Virus record (IMG/VR): IMGVR_UViG_3300020383_000002
Location: 1 to 51,018 of that record
Source: a virus
Direction: 5' to 3' (one strand)
Length of the DNA stretch: 51,018 nt
Under the pieces are notes generated by a model. That model saw nothing but the letters and a program-made list of their open reading frames with translations. It was not told where the DNA came from and made no database searches. Of this stretch, positions 41,618 through 50,078 are shown one piece after another (the stretch's first letter is position 1; each line of letters opens with the position of its first letter). The translations under genes were made by a program, and so were the position numbers.

Positions 41618-42408
41618 TAGTAGTCATTCCTTTCAAAAGTTGGGTCACGCCGGAACTTAACAGAATTCCGACCATAGTTGGGACTTTTAATACCACCCTT
41701 AACACGCCAGTCGTTTCGAGACAACCAACGTTGTTGACGCCGAGACTCCTGCTCTGCCTTCGGGTCTTCCATCTGCTTCAGGCGAAGCATAGCACGGCTC
41801 TTGGCCTCTTCTACAAGGGCGATGAAAGCCTCTGCTGGAAGATCAGGTACGAAGGTATCAACCATCTGCCATCCAGGCATAACATAGGCTTGCGCCTGCA
41901 CCTTAGACTCTTGAAGAGTGTCATCTACCTCAGAGTCATAAGAGTTGAACACTAGCGTCTTGTCGTCAAAGGAGGTGAAGTAAGTGGGGTTCTGGTTGTT
42001 ACGAATTAATAGCTCAATACCTGAAGGGTCAACAATAACATCAACAAAATCTGTGTCAGTGTTCTGAGCGTTAGTGATTTGCAGGAAGTGATCTGGCTCA
42101 CGCCACTCAACTGGACGATAGTAACGACGAGTATCGTTAGGTTTAGCGCAGTTGTAGTTCACACTGACAAGCCGTGTTACCCCGTCCTCAATGTACATGT
42201 GAGTAGGTAAGGCCAGGGAGCCTGAAGGTGTCAAAGACACTAGCTTCTTAAGGTGAGGCCAGTCACGAGTGGAGATGATGGAGAAGAAGGTGCTCTTGAT
42301 AATCTGTGCAACTTGCTCTGACTCAAAGGTGTCAAAGATAGAGTTGACATTATCACTATCCATATCGGATAGAATCTCCTGCGTCATCTCTAGGAGGGTG
42401 TATCTCAT
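41617..42408 (-). CDS. Tail tubular protein A (T7 gp11-like)
   Basis: 263 aa. MRYTLLEMTQEILSDMDSDNVNSIFDTFESEQVAQIIKSTFFSI followed by WPHLKKLVSLTP is the typical N-terminal helical region of tail gatekeeper proteins. Connects the portal to the nozzle. Start overlaps the previous gene's end (ATG within its last codons). Confidence 0.9.
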   Translation of the reverse strand: MRYTLLEMTQEILSDMDSDNVNSIFDTFESEQVAQIIKSTFFSIISTRDWPHLKKLVSLTPSGSLALPTHMYIEDGVTRLVSVNYNCAKPNDTRRYYRPVEWREPDHFLQITNAQNTDTDFVDVIVDPSGIELLIRNNQNPTYFTSFDDKTLVFNSYDSEVDDTLQESKVQAQAYVMPGWQMVDTFVPDLPAEAFIALVEEAKSRAMLRLKQMEDPKAEQESRRQQRWLSRNDWRVKGGIKSPNYGRNSVKFRRDPTFERNDY

Positions 42409-43079
42409 GCGAAGCTCCCCAAGTATACCATCTGGAAAGTTAAGTCTTCAATAGTGATGTCCGCTGTTTTATCTGCTGCAATAAATAACTTAACCTGATC
42501 TCCTGCGTTAAAATCGTGAATACCGTTAGCAGAAAGATTTGCTACTACTCCAGAGTTGCTAGTAGTCAACTTAGGGCCACGTCCCACAAAGAGTGTGTCG
42601 TTACGAACAAACTTGAGAGAGAACTTAGTAGTGGATACACTCGACTTAACACCACACCAGAAATCAATTAAGTATAAACCGCTCTGATCAATCTCAAGAT
42701 AGTTAGCGCCTTCTGTCATATTCTGAACAGACTCAAAAGACAGAGCCACATCGTATTCAACAAAATCAGAGTTAGTATTTAGAGTTGTGTCAGCAGCCGC
42801 AGTTACGTTCTTAGCCGTGGTGTTGTCGGTTAAATTCATTGTACCAAATGCAGAACCGGGAACAAGATCAGCAGAGAAGCCCCCAGCTCCGTCTGTTACA
42901 ATACGTCTCCCAGAAGGAGCAGTGTTACTAAGAGTCCCTTGGAGAGCGTTAGCATCCACCTTCTTCCACGTACCACTCCCTGTACCGTCAGAGATGTAGG
43001 TGGTGTCTACAGAAGCTGTACTAGCCCCTTTAGGTTCGTGCAATCCGCTCTCTGGAATGTTGGCATGCTCTATGGCCAT
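42405..43079 (-). CDS. Structural protein, jelly-roll type
   Basis: 224 aa with RBS GGAGG. N-terminus HANIPESGLHEPKGASTASVDTTYISDGTGSGTW resembles the collagen-like/attachment starts of virion surface proteins; the C-terminal ~120 residues have the C1q/TNF-like strand pattern (NYLEIDQSGLYLIDFWCGV...NDTLFVGRG). Likely a head or tail decoration protein. Follows the strong terminator of the capsid operon. Confidence 0.7.
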   Translation of the reverse strand: MAIEHANIPESGLHEPKGASTASVDTTYISDGTGSGTWKKVDANALQGTLSNTAPSGRRIVTDGAGGFSADLVPGSAFGTMNLTDNTTAKNVTAAADTTLNTNSDFVEYDVALSFESVQNMTEGANYLEIDQSGLYLIDFWCGVKSSVSTTKFSLKFVRNDTLFVGRGPKLTTSNSGVVANLSANGIHDFNAGDQVKLFIAADKTADITIEDLTFQMVYLGSFA

Positions 43080-43094
43080 TTAAACCTCCAGACA

Positions 43095-43130
43095 ATAAAA
43101 AAGGCCAAGCCGGTTTCCCGACCCAGCCTT
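43095..43130 (-). terminator. Strong terminator behind the capsid operon
   Basis: On the minus strand an 11-bp stem (GGCTGGGTCGG with CCGGCTTGGCC, including G.U pairs) closed by a GAAA loop is followed by TTTTTT. It sits between the capsid decoration gene and the next structural gene and would keep capsid transcripts abundant relative to tail genes. Confidence 0.88.
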
Positions 43131-43201
43131 ATGATAGCCCTCGCGTAAGCCGACCGGGAACTCCCAATCCTAAAGCCAAGAGGCGAGGGGCGTATTACTA
43201 C

Positions 43202-43591
43202 TTACGCAATGTGACGGTAGTAAACAATCACAGAGCCAGCAGTGGGACCAGTAATAACAAGCTCACCGCCTACAGGGCCAATCACTAATGGGTCGGTTGT
43301 ACCACCAGAGGTTCCGCCTGCTCCAGTAATATCTGTACCGCCTACAGTAGCAGTGACTACAGCACCTGTTGCAAAGTCTGTAACAAGGTTAACCACATAA
43401 GAACCTTCAGGCAGGAACACCGGAAGATCAAGTGCATCGCCATCGAAGTTCATAGCAGCTTCAGTCTCTACGCCTTTAGCAGGGTAGACACCTTCAGCGT
43501 TACCAATTACACGAGGGCCATAGTGGTTGCTAACCGTAGAGTTTACGTTAGAACCATCGGCAGAGCCGAAGGCAGAAGTTTCGTAAGCCAT
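43202..43591 (-). CDS. Capsid decoration / head-associated protein
   Basis: 129 aa, located directly after the major capsid gene with RBS AAGGAA. Beta-rich, Gly/Thr/Val-rich (YVVNLVTDFATGAVVTATVGGTD), with no charged catalytic motif. Size and position suggest a head stabilising or cement protein; this is inference from context. Confidence 0.65.
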   Translation of the reverse strand: MAYETSAFGSADGSNVNSTVSNHYGPRVIGNAEGVYPAKGVETEAAMNFDGDALDLPVFLPEGSYVVNLVTDFATGAVVTATVGGTDITGAGGTSGGTTDPLVIGPVGGELVITGPTAGSVIVYYRHIA

Positions 43592-43600
43592 GATTATTCC

Positions 43601-44273
43601 TTAGTAGTTAGAAGCAGAAGTGATTAGGACGCCCAGAGTGTCTACACGCTGTACACCCATACCCCAGCGAGCACGTACTACGAACTCATCACGAGCACGG
43701 TCTTTGTTACGCTCACCTTCAGACTTGGGCATACGACGCCATGCAGCCATTACAGGCTTGGTTTGGTCATCAAGTACGCACATGAAGATGTTAGCAACAC
43801 CGTCAGTGACAGAGGTAGTGCCGTCAGAGAAAGTGCCACGAGGAAGACGATTGGACTGGATAATATCCCAACCAAACAGGCTCATAACAAAGCGCTGACC
43901 ACGAGCCAAACCTTCTTCCAGAATCTTCTGACCGAAAGGAGTCACATCATGGGTGATTGTTACCAGACGGTTAAGAGTAGCTTCAACAACAGGATCGCAG
44001 ATGAACACTCGGCCTTCAGCAGGTACGTTAGCTTTATCAAAAGCTAGACGCATCTGAATCAGGTGATCAAGAGCGAATACGTTGTTGGTTTCAGAAGAGG
44101 CAATGCGATGCGGGAAACCGTTAATGGTGTTAGGATCAGCATTAACTTGACCAGCTTGTGCAACTGTCAGGAAGCGAGTCTCAAAGTTCTCCTGGATGGC
44201 GCGGGTAGACTCAACAGAACGTTGTGTCATAAGCTGCTCAACCTGAGAACCGTCTTCACGGAGGTCATCAGTA
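43601..44273 (-). CDS. Major capsid protein, exon 2 (C-terminal part)
   Basis: Begins T-ACT-GAT-GAC so that the first codon is completed by the micro-exon (GT|T = Val): ...V TDDLREDGSQVEQLMTQRSVESTRAIQENFETRF. The upstream part of this frame before the internal Met at 44230 is therefore coding. The rest (VFICDPVVEATLNRLVTI, QIL..GWDIIQSNRLPRG) has the features of an HK97-fold capsid of marine podophages. The spliced product, with the 44-nt insertion removed, is 312 aa. Confidence 0.9.
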
Positions 44274-45178
44274 CATTGGGTATTTCAACCCATCAGACTA
44301 TAACATCATCCTTTCGGATGCTTACGGATTTAGTCGTTGCGAGTGTCTCACAGAAGCTACGAAGGTCTTCATCAGTTGCTCCCAATCTCCGGGAGTGCTT
44401 ATTCTTACTGATAAAGTCGTAAGCTATTTCGAGTTGGGTTCTCTTAATCATAAGATGTTTTCCCAAGAACTCGTATAACTCCTGTACCTTAGATGGTGAT
44501 AAGTTAACGCGCCAGTTCGCAGTATTCCTTGTTTCAACTATGTTACCACCAAAAGATTCTTGGAGGAGCTTGACACCCGCTTGAGCGTGTATCCATGTTG
44601 AAACAGACAATCTGCATTCTAGAGAGCCTTTCTTATTAAGGCTTGCGCTAATGCAACCATCCCCGTCAATATACCCAGCAGCCCATCTACGTGAGGGCCG
44701 ATGCTTACAGGGAGTGTTATTCCGTCTAAGGTTTTTAATAACAGACTTGATTGCTTTAAGCTCTGTCTCATCTACAAACTTAGGCAAGGATAGTACGTAT
44801 TTTGCCAAGTCTTGTTTCAGAACCATGTGCTTAAAAGTATGCTCAAGCAGATTGCCGCCCTTCTTTCCTGATACCCTAATCTCATCTGTACCACGAGAGT
44901 TTCTATGTACTGTTAAATTATAGAAGCCAGCTATATCGTGGAGGAGATTACTCCGGTGAGGAAGTTGGGTTATACTGATAACAGGGTAGATTGCAAACCT
45001 ATCTCCAAACTTCTTAGCGTGGATTTGGATGCTACCATCTGCGTCAATAAAGCCTGCTGCATATTTGAAATCAATCATCATACTCTCCGTATGTGTATAA
45101 GTCTATCGAGACTTCTCTCTGGTTAGCCACTACAGCCTTCCAGTTATTTACCATAAGTTTTAAGTATGCTACAAACGA
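44274..45178 (-). mobile_element. Group I intron in major capsid gene (905 bp)
   Basis: 5' splice site: exon GUAUGU^ pairs with intron GCAUAC (45164-45169), with U.G at the cut. P10: the GUA just before that guide pairs with UAC at the start of exon 2. 3' end: final G at 44274. P7 candidates AGACT (45100-45104) and AGTCT (44295-44299). GATGTTATAGTCT near the 3' end resembles the helicase intron. The intron carries a LAGLIDADG endonuclease whose stop codon lies in the 3' core. Confidence 0.92.
44293..45081 (-). CDS. Intron-encoded LAGLIDADG homing endonuclease
   Basis: 262 aa with two LAGLIDADG motifs, AAGFIDADGSI near residue 8 and AAGYIDGDGCI near 134, so it should act as a monomer with a pseudo-symmetric DNA-binding surface. 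Both catalytic Asp are present. RBS GGAGAG. Its 3' end (VSIRKDDVIV) overlaps conserved bases of the ribozyme. It would cleave intronless capsid genes at the intron site. Confidence 0.95.
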   Translation of the reverse strand: MMIDFKYAAGFIDADGSIQIHAKKFGDRFAIYPVISITQLPHRSNLLHDIAGFYNLTVHRNSRGTDEIRVSGKKGGNLLEHTFKHMVLKQDLAKYVLSLPKFVDETELKAIKSVIKNLRRNNTPCKHRPSRRWAAGYIDGDGCISASLNKKGSLECRLSVSTWIHAQAGVKLLQESFGGNIVETRNTANWRVNLSPSKVQELYEFLGKHLMIKRTQLEIAYDFISKNKHSRRLGATDEDLRSFCETLATTKSVSIRKDDVIV

Positions 45179-45198
45179 ACATACCAAGCGTCGCCAAT
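45179..45198 (-). CDS. Major capsid protein, 20-nt micro-exon
   Basis: Encodes I-G-D-A-W-Y and the first two bases of a Val codon. Bounded upstream by the 44-nt insertion and downstream by the group I intron. From memory of the family, a TDY-xGDAWYxTDxLREDG sequence is continuous in related capsids, so this micro-exon supplies the conserved GDAWY. Its frame is not open through the upstream exon. Confidence 0.85.
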
Positions 45199-45242
45199 CG
45201 ATCTTATGACGCTTTTACGACTACATTGGCTTAATGAATAAT
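45199..45242 (-). other. 44-nt frame-breaking insertion with group I-like guide (candidate core-less mini-intron or bypass element)
   Basis: Lies between GAC-TAT and ATT-GGC of the capsid gene, is not a multiple of 3 and has an in-frame TAA (45231-45233). It begins after U and ends in G. Inside it, GCCAAUGUAGUC (12 nt) is complementary to the joined flanks GACUAU|AUUGGC, with a single U.G pair exactly at the junction: the arrangement of P1 plus P10 in group I introns. The bases after the guide (GUAAAAG) also match those after the guide of the helicase intron. No room for a catalytic core. ATT occurs at both edges, which would also allow peptidyl-tRNA re-pairing in a translational bypass. Confidence 0.85.
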
Positions 45243-45488
45243 ATAGTCAGTCATCTGCATGGTTACTTCACCAGTTTCAATCGGTGCGTAAACCAGCGGA
45301 GTGTCTTCAGCAGCTTCTTGGATGGTTACAGAACCAACGGTCTTGATACGCAGAGTATCACCAGAACCGAAGTCAGATACGTTGCGGTAGAAGGACTCCG
45401 GCAGGAGGCCATCGTGGAGGTTCATCAGGATGAACTGAGAATAAACCTCGGACTCGATAAACGCACGAGTATTAGTTGTAACTTGCAT
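45243..45488 (-). CDS. Major capsid protein, exon 1 (N-terminal part)
   Basis: 82 codons (MQVTTNTRAFIESEVYSQFI ... VTMQMTDY) with RBS AAAGGAAAA. Without removal of the 44-nt insertion, translation ends after three more codons (IIH, stop), giving an 85-aa fragment. The N-terminal arm and the ETGEVTMQMTDY strand fit the start of an HK97-type capsid. Follows the scaffold gene with a 13-base gap. Confidence 0.9.
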
Positions 45489-45501
45489 TTTCTATTTTCC
45501 T

Positions 45502-46299
45502 TTAGTCAACTTGTACGCCCAAGCGTTCGTATGTCGCCTTCTGAACCTGTTTCAAGTAATCACGCTGATCAGCATACTTCGCCCCGCTTAATAGTGACTT
45601 CTCTGGGCGAGTTACTTCAGCAGTGTTCTTGGGGGTAACAGGAGGGATATTTACGCTTGAACTAGAGGGATGCCCTTGCGAGCTTGGTTGTTTAGCATTG
45701 AACAACGCGAGAACCATATCTGGACTCTCGGAGGCTAACTGACCCAGCTTAGTAGGAGTAATACCAAGGTCTTTAGCACGCTGTGCTACAACTTCCTTGG
45801 TCTTGTCTCCGTACATCTGGGAGATAGCTTGCTCGACTTTTTGAATGTTAGATTGGGCCGCTTGTGCCTTCTCACGCTCAGTCAAGCGCTGTTCCAGCAT
45901 TTCCTGAACTTGCTCTGGTGTCAATCCCTGAACCTCTTGTGGAGTTGGGGCTTGTTGACTTTGAGAAGTGAGCCGCTGGATCGTATCATCAAGACTACCA
46001 CGCTGCTCCAGTTCTGCTTTTAACCGCGTCAGTTCCTCTCTCAGCGATTCATTTTCTTGCTTGAGTTGTGGGATGTACTGTTGGGAATGTTGCAGGGCCT
46101 GGATGGCTGTAGGTACGTCTCGATACTTCGGCTCTCCACGTTCATTCTTGATTGATGCAAGCTGGTCGGCCCACATTGAATCTGATGACGCAGATGATGC
46201 TGGTTCCTGCGGAGTTTGAGACTCTGACGCAGGTTGTTGCTGTTGTGAAGTCTCCTGGGTAGGAGCTTGATCACTAAATACAGATGACTCGGTAGTCAT
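45502..46299 (-). CDS. Scaffolding protein
   Basis: 265 aa. Pro/Gln/Ser-rich disordered N-terminus (QDQAPTQETSQQQQ-like), central coiled coil (QQYIPQLKQENESLREELTRL) and an acidic/helical C-terminus with TYERLGV. Immediately upstream of the capsid gene and downstream of the portal, the standard place for a scaffold that directs procapsid assembly. RBS AAGGAA. Confidence 0.88.
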   Translation of the reverse strand: MTTESSVFSDQAPTQETSQQQQPASESQTPQEPASSASSDSMWADQLASIKNERGEPKYRDVPTAIQALQHSQQYIPQLKQENESLREELTRLKAELEQRGSLDDTIQRLTSQSQQAPTPQEVQGLTPEQVQEMLEQRLTEREKAQAAQSNIQKVEQAISQMYGDKTKEVVAQRAKDLGITPTKLGQLASESPDMVLALFNAKQPSSQGHPSSSSVNIPPVTPKNTAEVTRPEKSLLSGAKYADQRDYLKQVQKATYERLGVQVD

Positions 46300-46319
46300 A
46301 AAATTCCTTGAATTAGTTT

Positions 46320-46443
46320 CTTAGGTATATACCTAGATTTAATCTGTTGGTTAGTAATAATAATTATAACCAACAGACATATACCTAGTATATATCTTAA
46401 GGGGGTATTATTATATACTAGAATTTGAGACAAAACCCAGAAA
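46320..46443 (+). repeat. AT-rich double-hairpin element, copy 2
   Basis: Related to 9830-9969 (about 80% identity, same plus-strand orientation). Contains AGGTATATACCT, hairpin 1 CTGTTGGTTA (46344-46353)/TAACCAACAG (46367-46376), hairpin 2 CTAGTATATA/TATATACTAG (perfect 10 bp) and AAACCCAGAAA. Located between the scaffold gene and the 84-aa gene of the minus arm, so its orientation relative to transcription is opposite to copy 1. Confidence 0.8.
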
Positions 46444-46698
46444 TTATTTTTCTTTTTCTTCTAAAAGTTTAATAACATCATTCATAGCTCGCTCATAACC
46501 CCTTGAATCCGCTTGAAGAAGTGCCCAATTAGGACTTTCGTATAAATTTTCACTCTGACACGCTGTAATTTTAGCGTGAATCTTCCTTTCGAGCATCTCT
46601 TTTAAGCGTTTACGCATAACAACAGAGGAATTAAAACTCTTTCGTATCTCCTCTTTGCGTTCAGGGTCTTTAATGTAAGCTGTCCAGCTTGTCTTCAT
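46444..46698 (-). CDS. Hypothetical small late protein
   Basis: 84 aa, charged and helical (DPERKEEIRKSFNSSVVMRKRLKEMLERKI). It lies between portal and scaffold genes; start overlaps the portal stop. Could be a head assembly accessory protein. No family recognised. Confidence 0.7.
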   Translation of the reverse strand: MKTSWTAYIKDPERKEEIRKSFNSSVVMRKRLKEMLERKIHAKITACQSENLYESPNWALLQADSRGYERAMNDVIKLLEEKEK

Positions 46699-48458
46699 TA
46701 AATAGCACCCTCCGCAGGTGTATTCATCTGCATCTCAATGTCTTCTTGGGCTTGGTTCATCATTGATTGCGTCTCAGCTTGTTCACTGATTGCTACGTTA
46801 GGGCTGAATAGCTTGTAACCATGTAAGCCAACAACGTCATTGATGAACTTAGTCATCTCCTTACCCGAAGTATGAGGCATTACCATCTGACCTACAGGAG
46901 AGTTCATAATACCAATCAAGTTCTGGAGGTCTTGAGCTTGCTTAGCAAAGTGACGAGCGCCAATAGGACGGAGTTTACCAGACGCAGTAATGTCTTCTTT
47001 AGTGATTGTCTGAAAAGTCTCTACACCAAGTTCATCATCCATTACTCGAATAACATCTGAGCGTGACATATTCCGCTTAGAGGTTTCAAGCATAGAGTTA
47101 AGAACAGGTTCCAACAATTCAATCTCGAAGGTAGCGATCTTTTCTTGGAAGATGCGTCCAGCCGCTGTGGCTAGAGTTTGGACTTCTAAGGCTGTCTTCT
47201 CTCCAGGAGTACGTACCCCCATGGCTTCCCTCGGAGCGCCACTGTAGAGCTCCATACGGTCTTCTAGGGCCTGTATTTCATTAGACGCAGTGATAATGCC
47301 ATTCAGGTTCTGCCCCATCTCCTGAACATCACCGTTTTCGTCAATATGAATCTCTGCTCCTGGCCCCCATACAAACTGCTCTACTTCACCAATGATCTTA
47401 AGAGGCGGGTGAACAGTTAAGTCCATAGCGTCCGCTTTCAAGTTCTCTAGGTGATCAATACGATATTGCATACCTACGAGGTTATCTAGCGGCCCCATAG
47501 CCCACAGGTTATCAGAACGATAGCGCCATCCTACATGGTAGATTGGAGCATGGCCTAGCCAAGAAGGAATATCTTCTACCTTGATTGTATGGCTACGGTC
47601 TACAATGGTAATGACCTTATTGACCTCTAACTCACCTGTCTCGGAGTTATGATAGTCTCCGTAGAAAGTGAGGATTTCCATGTAGTCGCCCATGATATAT
47701 TCGTACATGGAGCCAAAGCCATCTGCTTGGAATCCGAGAGCCTTATCGAAGTCCTCCTTAGAATAGCCCCCTAGACGGCCTCTAAGCTCCTCTCTGTTGG
47801 CTAAAGCATCTAACCAGTAGGATTGGTCAGGGTCAGTCTGTGCGAGCCTCTTAAGCTCTCCTAGGGTCTTTACAGAGCGAACAATCTTAAAGGTGTCTTG
47901 GAAGTCTGTAGCCAAAGGATTGAACACAATGTCAAGGGGGCTGATACGAGTAATACGTGGGCCAATGTACGTAGGCACTACAGAGCCGTCTGGCATCTCT
48001 TTTACATTGTTTTCAAAGTGTACGCTTGCAAACGCATTACCGTAATCAATATAGTCATACAGCAGACGAGAAATCTCTGTACGAGAGCGGCTTTCCCTCA
48101 CCTTGTTACGAATGTAAGTTTCAATGGCCTTAGCTTTAGCCTTAGTACTGTCTTGCTGGGAATAGCCCTTCCAGCTTAGCCAGGAGTCGTTAGGGAAGAG
48201 AGCGCTGACATAGTTGGAGTGGAGGTTGTCCCGAATCTGACAGAGCTTAGGAAGCGTTGTAGAGTTCTTCCAGGGCAATGCTGAATTACTGGTCGATGTA
48301 GTATCTGTAGCGAAAATGTAATTACGTAATTCCAACCACTCGTGAATCTTCTCCTGACGCTGGTTGTTATACGTGTCCCATAGGTGAGCAATAAAGCCTG
48401 CTTCACCATCCTGAACAAACGCTTCTTGAATCTCTGCTACCTTCTTGTTGCCTGCCAT
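46698..48458 (-). CDS. Portal / head-tail connector protein (T7 gp8-like)
   Basis: 586 aa. Typical T7-type portal sequences: NSALPWKNSTTLPKLCQIRDNLHSNYVSALFP in the N-terminal third, and YSGAPREAMGVRTPGEKTALEVQTLATAAGRIFQEKI in the clip/stem region. Forms the dodecameric vertex ring for DNA entry and exit. Follows TerL by 8 bases with GAGG upstream. Confidence 0.94.
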   Translation of the reverse strand: MAGNKKVAEIQEAFVQDGEAGFIAHLWDTYNNQRQEKIHEWLELRNYIFATDTTSTSNSALPWKNSTTLPKLCQIRDNLHSNYVSALFPNDSWLSWKGYSQQDSTKAKAKAIETYIRNKVRESRSRTEISRLLYDYIDYGNAFASVHFENNVKEMPDGSVVPTYIGPRITRISPLDIVFNPLATDFQDTFKIVRSVKTLGELKRLAQTDPDQSYWLDALANREELRGRLGGYSKEDFDKALGFQADGFGSMYEYIMGDYMEILTFYGDYHNSETGELEVNKVITIVDRSHTIKVEDIPSWLGHAPIYHVGWRYRSDNLWAMGPLDNLVGMQYRIDHLENLKADAMDLTVHPPLKIIGEVEQFVWGPGAEIHIDENGDVQEMGQNLNGIITASNEIQALEDRMELYSGAPREAMGVRTPGEKTALEVQTLATAAGRIFQEKIATFEIELLEPVLNSMLETSKRNMSRSDVIRVMDDELGVETFQTITKEDITASGKLRPIGARHFAKQAQDLQNLIGIMNSPVGQMVMPHTSGKEMTKFINDVVGLHGYKLFSPNVAISEQAETQSMMNQAQEDIEMQMNTPAEGAI

Positions 48459-48466
48459 TATAACCT

Positions 48467-50077
48467 CTATTTGAAAGCAATGCCGCCAAAGCGACTGTGT
48501 GTTGGCATGGAGCTAGTCATATAGTCCATCATATCGCCCTTAGAGCGGCTCTGCTTGGGTTTAATAGCAATACCAATGGCAGAGGTAAGGGCATCCTTTA
48601 AATCGTCGTGAGCGGGCCGTGCTTGGACAAGCTCTTCTTCTAGGGCCGGAATGTGTCCACCTTCATAATGCCACATCATTAGGTTGTCATAACGATGCTC
48701 TAGTGTGGACGCAATACGTTCTTCCTTGCTGCCCTCTGTTCTATTAGGACGGTATTCCTCAACAGAGAGACGCATACCCTCACTCTTGATGTAATCCTTA
48801 ATGTCGTTGACAATGATCTGCTGAGCAACTGTAACCTCAGCTCTTACTTTCTTAAACTCCCATCGAGAGTGTAGCTCTGCTAGGTGTCTAAAGTATTCAG
48901 AAGTCTTGTCTGTCTTGAAGCGGTCAATGTCTAGTACGTAGATGTTCCCATCAGAGTCAATACCAATTACGACAATGGCTGTCCAGTCTGCTTTCTTGTT
49001 AAGAGAGAATGCAAAGTCAACAGCAGCATAGACGTTTAATCTGCGTTCTTTAAAATACCAAGTAGAGCCTTGTTTCTTTAAGAAACGTTGATTGTAGTAT
49101 TGGAACTTGTCTTTGGTAATCCGATCTGAACCTGGGTCATTAGGGTCGTTGTAATACTGAGCGTAGAACTGAACACGGTCTTCATACTCAGCTTTGATAC
49201 GGGAGAGGGTGTTAAGGTCAAAGCCAAAAGCCTTGTTATCATTACCCCGAACTACACGAGGCCAGATAAAGATACCATCAGTTTCTACAGCGTGCTCTTT
49301 CATGTCCCATACAGGGCGCTTGTCCATGAGCACAAGGTTGTCATCAAACACTTCGTATGTCTGGTTCTTCCACACAGAGTAGATGTCACGAGGGTGGTAG
49401 CGCGTACCACAGGCCATTGTGAAGCCACCAGCATTACGGATAGAGGTAAACTGAGAAGCCTTCTTAGAGACGCTCTCCCGGCCATCCTCGGTGTATGCGT
49501 TCTCAGGGATTACCAAGTCATCCGCTACAATTACGTCAGCGTGCCAACCAGTAGTGTTAGTTGTCAAACCTGCGGTAGCGATAGTGGAGTCACGAATACC
49601 TTCTTTCTTACGCTTAATGTGATCCACTGACATTTTAGTTTGGTTCCAGCGTTCTCGTTTACCTTCCTGGGGATGGACATACTCAGGGAAGTAACGCATG
49701 TATTGAGTGGAACCAATGATGTTCTGGATAGCGTATAGTTGAGTCTGTGCCAGCTCTGATGTAGCTGATACGTAAAGAATCGTAATTTCTGGATGCCGAG
49801 TGATAATCCAAGCACACCATGTAGCAACCATGTGACTCTTAAGGTGAGCACGAGGGAGCATAATAAGTTTGTTAGAAGTAAGAGCCTCTCCTTGACCGAA
49901 GAGGCTATACTCTTGCATCCACTTGAACAGCTCCTTATGAATAGAGCCGTACATATAACCAGGGTTAACAAGACGGGCAAAGAAGTACAAGTCTTCCATA
50001 GCTAAGTCTCGTAGCTCCCTTGCTTCCTTGGGCATTGACTCTATACGCTTGTACGCATCTCTTTGCCAATCTTCCAT
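48467..50077 (-). CDS. Terminase large subunit
   Basis: 536 aa. N-terminal ATPase with the variant Walker A LPRAHLKSH (Lys80-Ser81), Walker B VIVADDLV and coupling motif ACGTRYHP; the C-terminal RNase H-like nuclease shows AAVDFAFSLNKKADWTAI and later acidic residues (APAHDDLKDALTSA). Motor that packages DNA from concatemers into proheads. Starts right after the small terminase. Confidence 0.95.
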   Translation of the reverse strand: MEDWQRDAYKRIESMPKEARELRDLAMEDLYFFARLVNPGYMYGSIHKELFKWMQEYSLFGQGEALTSNKLIMLPRAHLKSHMVATWCAWIITRHPEITILYVSATSELAQTQLYAIQNIIGSTQYMRYFPEYVHPQEGKRERWNQTKMSVDHIKRKKEGIRDSTIATAGLTTNTTGWHADVIVADDLVIPENAYTEDGRESVSKKASQFTSIRNAGGFTMACGTRYHPRDIYSVWKNQTYEVFDDNLVLMDKRPVWDMKEHAVETDGIFIWPRVVRGNDNKAFGFDLNTLSRIKAEYEDRVQFYAQYYNDPNDPGSDRITKDKFQYYNQRFLKKQGSTWYFKERRLNVYAAVDFAFSLNKKADWTAIVVIGIDSDGNIYVLDIDRFKTDKTSEYFRHLAELHSRWEFKKVRAEVTVAQQIIVNDIKDYIKSEGMRLSVEEYRPNRTEGSKEERIASTLEHRYDNLMMWHYEGGHIPALEEELVQARPAHDDLKDALTSAIGIAIKPKQSRSKGDMMDYMTSSMPTHSRFGGIAFK

Positions 50078-50078
50078 A

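Noticed and set aside
43601-44230. 209-aa capsid gene starting at the internal Met (MTQRS)
   Set aside because: Upstream in-frame codons TDDLREDGSQVEQL are conserved-looking capsid sequence reaching to the intron boundary, and there is no RBS before that Met.
45225-45250. Classical -1 frameshift site joining exon 1 to the micro-exon frame
   Set aside because: The overlap window contains no X-XXY-YYZ heptamer and the product would insert about 14 residues in a conserved strand. Kept only as the least likely alternative.
45231-45488. 85-aa protein ending DYIIH as a complete gene
   Set aside because: It is the capsid N-terminal exon read into the 44-nt insertion; the frame and P1/P10 signals show it continues in the micro-exon and exon 2.
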